64,000 nt of DNA, taken from NCBI RefSeq assembly GCF_001981525.1, contig NZ_MPSB01000012.1, positions 1 to 64,000 of the forward strand, given 5' to 3'. The stretch is from Sphingomonas jeddahensis (lineage in GTDB: Bacteria; Pseudomonadota; Alphaproteobacteria; Sphingomonadales; Sphingomonadaceae). Under the pieces are notes generated by a model, which was not told where the DNA came from, ran no database searches, and worked only from the letters and a program-made list of their open reading frames with translations. Positions within the stretch are counted from its first letter, which is position 1; every line of letters starts with the position of its first letter. The position numbers were made by a program, and so were the translations under genes. This document shows positions 63,208-64,000 of this stretch, piece by piece.

Positions 63208-64000
63208 CAGCTCAGCCTCACGGTGATCGGCTCAACGCAATTGCGCATATATCCGCCCGGATTCCAGTTCGCCGCCATCGGCTGTGTTTCCCCCCGTGCG
63301 TTTGTGCACCGCGCCATCACCTGCACGCGCCCCGGTCGCGGCACGCCGATGCGCGCAGTAAAGCGGCGGAAGCCGTAACGATCATCCTCGCGCCCCAACG
63401 CCGCCGCCTCCCACGTCCGCCCGCCGTTGCCCGAAATCTCCACCCGCGTGACCCCGACGTCGCCGCCCATGGCGATCCCCTCGACCGGCAGCACCGGATC
63501 ATAGCCATAGGTTGCGCCATCGGTGATGCTGGTGATCCACGAGCGGGGATTCATGCGGTTGATCGGCTCGCTCGGGAAATCCTTCGTCCCCGGCACGACA
63601 TGGGCGTGCGGGGTGGACGGGATCTTGTACGCCTTGGCCATCCAGTAACGATCGTCGGGCGCGGGCAGCACTTCGATCGTGTCCACCATCTTCATCCAAT
63701 AAGTGGAATACCAGCCCGGCACCACCAGCCGCACCGGGAAACCGTTGAGCAGCGGCAATTGCTCGCCGTTCATCGCGAACGCCAGCATCACCTCGCCGTC
63801 GCGCGCATGATCCACGCCCAAGGATTTCTCGAAATCGGGCGCACCCGCGACCAATGGCTTGTCCATCGCGCCGACGCGCACCGCCACCGCGCCCCCGCGC
63901 ACGCCGGCAAGGTCGAGCAGGTGGCGCAGCGAAACCCCCATCCATTTGGCATTGCCCATCGCGCCATGGCCCCATTGCGCACCCGGCACACGCGGTTGGA
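63207..64000 (-). CDS. sorA: Sulfite dehydrogenase molybdenum subunit, SorA-like (5' part outside the window)
   Basis: The visible C-terminal ~264 residues belong to the sulfite oxidase family: QWGHGAMGNAKWMGVSLRHL, AFAMNGEQLPLLNGFPVRLV, VPGWYSTYWMKMVDTIEVL, then the Mo-co dimerisation domain INRMNPRSWITSITDGATYG, VTRVEISGNGGRTWEAAAL and NPGGYMRNCVEPITVRL. The Cys ligand to molybdenum and the N-terminal export signal lie beyond the window edge. It oxidises sulfite to sulfate in the periplasm and passes electrons to the cytochrome encoded next. Its place beside an SQ desulfonation locus that must release sulfite supports the assignment over methionine-sulfoxide or SoxC-type relatives. Confidence 0.87.
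   Translation of the reverse strand, partial: QPRVPGAQWGHGAMGNAKWMGVSLRHLLDLAGVRGGAVAVRVGAMDKPLVAGAPDFEKSLGVDHARDGEVMLAFAMNGEQLPLLNGFPVRLVVPGWYSTYWMKMVDTIEVLPAPDDRYWMAKAYKIPSTPHAHVVPGTKDFPSEPINRMNPRSWITSITDGATYGYDPVLPVEGIAMGGDVGVTRVEISGNGGRTWEAAALGREDDRYGFRRFTARIGVPRPGRVQVMARCTNARGETQPMAANWNPGGYMRNCVEPITVRLS

Overview
The window is high-GC DNA that looks like an alphaproteobacterium of the order Sphingomonadales (Sphingomonas or a close relative). The signs are four large TonB-dependent receptors, an ECF sigma/FecR/STN-receptor set, an EcfG-like stress promoter, PepSY/DUF3649/DUF3325/DUF4198 iron-associated operons, and dense intergenic palindromic repeats. No plasmid, phage or CRISPR locus is visible. 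The only classical transposon trace is a decayed IS3-type transposase beside the initiator tRNA at the left edge.

Layout. 1-1.0 kb: truncated tRNA-fMet and IS3 remnant. 1.1-9.8 kb: multi-PAS hybrid histidine kinase, a stress protein behind an EcfG-like promoter, envelope proteins including an L,D-transpeptidase-like protein, and a TetR repressor with three matching operator palindromes. 10-20.3 kb: two convergent operons, ECF sigma/FecR/TonB receptor/PhoD phosphatase against TonB receptor/phospholipase C-like protein, which together suggest scavenging of a phosphate ester. 20.7-26.5 kb: lipocalin-like protein, ferritin-like DUF892 protein, MBL hydrolase, GH97 glycosidase, LysR regulator. 26.5-33.6 kb: leucine/isovalerate catabolism (isovaleryl-CoA dehydrogenase, methylcrotonyl-CoA carboxylase, MaoC hydratase, 3-oxoacid CoA-transferase), interrupted by a DUF559 nuclease gene enclosed by inverted palindromic repeats. 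33.7-35.5 kb: PaaX-type regulator and fatty acid desaturase with touching start codons. 35.6-44.5 kb: two iron-uptake/PepSY modules flanking an SLC13/RCK transporter. 44.6-50.5 kb: CPA1 antiporter, OmpA lipoprotein, VOC protein, acyl-CoA synthetase, DUF4336 protein.

The most interesting region is 50.5-64.0 kb. It reads as a sulfoquinovose (SQ, 6-sulfo-glucose from plant sulfolipid) utilisation locus of the oxidative, sulfoquinovose-monooxygenase type. It encodes a GH31 sulfoquinovosidase with the K/E/R/W sulfonate-recognition positions, an NAD(P)H:FMN reductase, an SsuD-like flavin-dependent monooxygenase, an aldo-keto reductase, a TonB-dependent receptor, an MFS importer and a LacI regulator. 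At its ends are a YeiH-family putative sulfate exporter and a SorA/SorB-like sulfite dehydrogenase. Two copies of one 12-bp LacI-type operator core, in front of the catabolic operon/receptor and in front of the MFS gene, tie the parts into one regulon. The proposed flow is SQ glycoside -> outer membrane (TonB receptor) -> inner membrane (MFS) -> SQ (GH31) -> 6-oxo-glucose + sulfite (monooxygenase + FMN reductase) -> glucose (aldo-keto reductase), with sulfite oxidised to sulfate and expelled.

Intergenic DNA carries at least five families of inverted repeats. One forms a composite element with a DUF559 gene inside (29401-29855) and has an apparently empty counterpart at 62648-62779.
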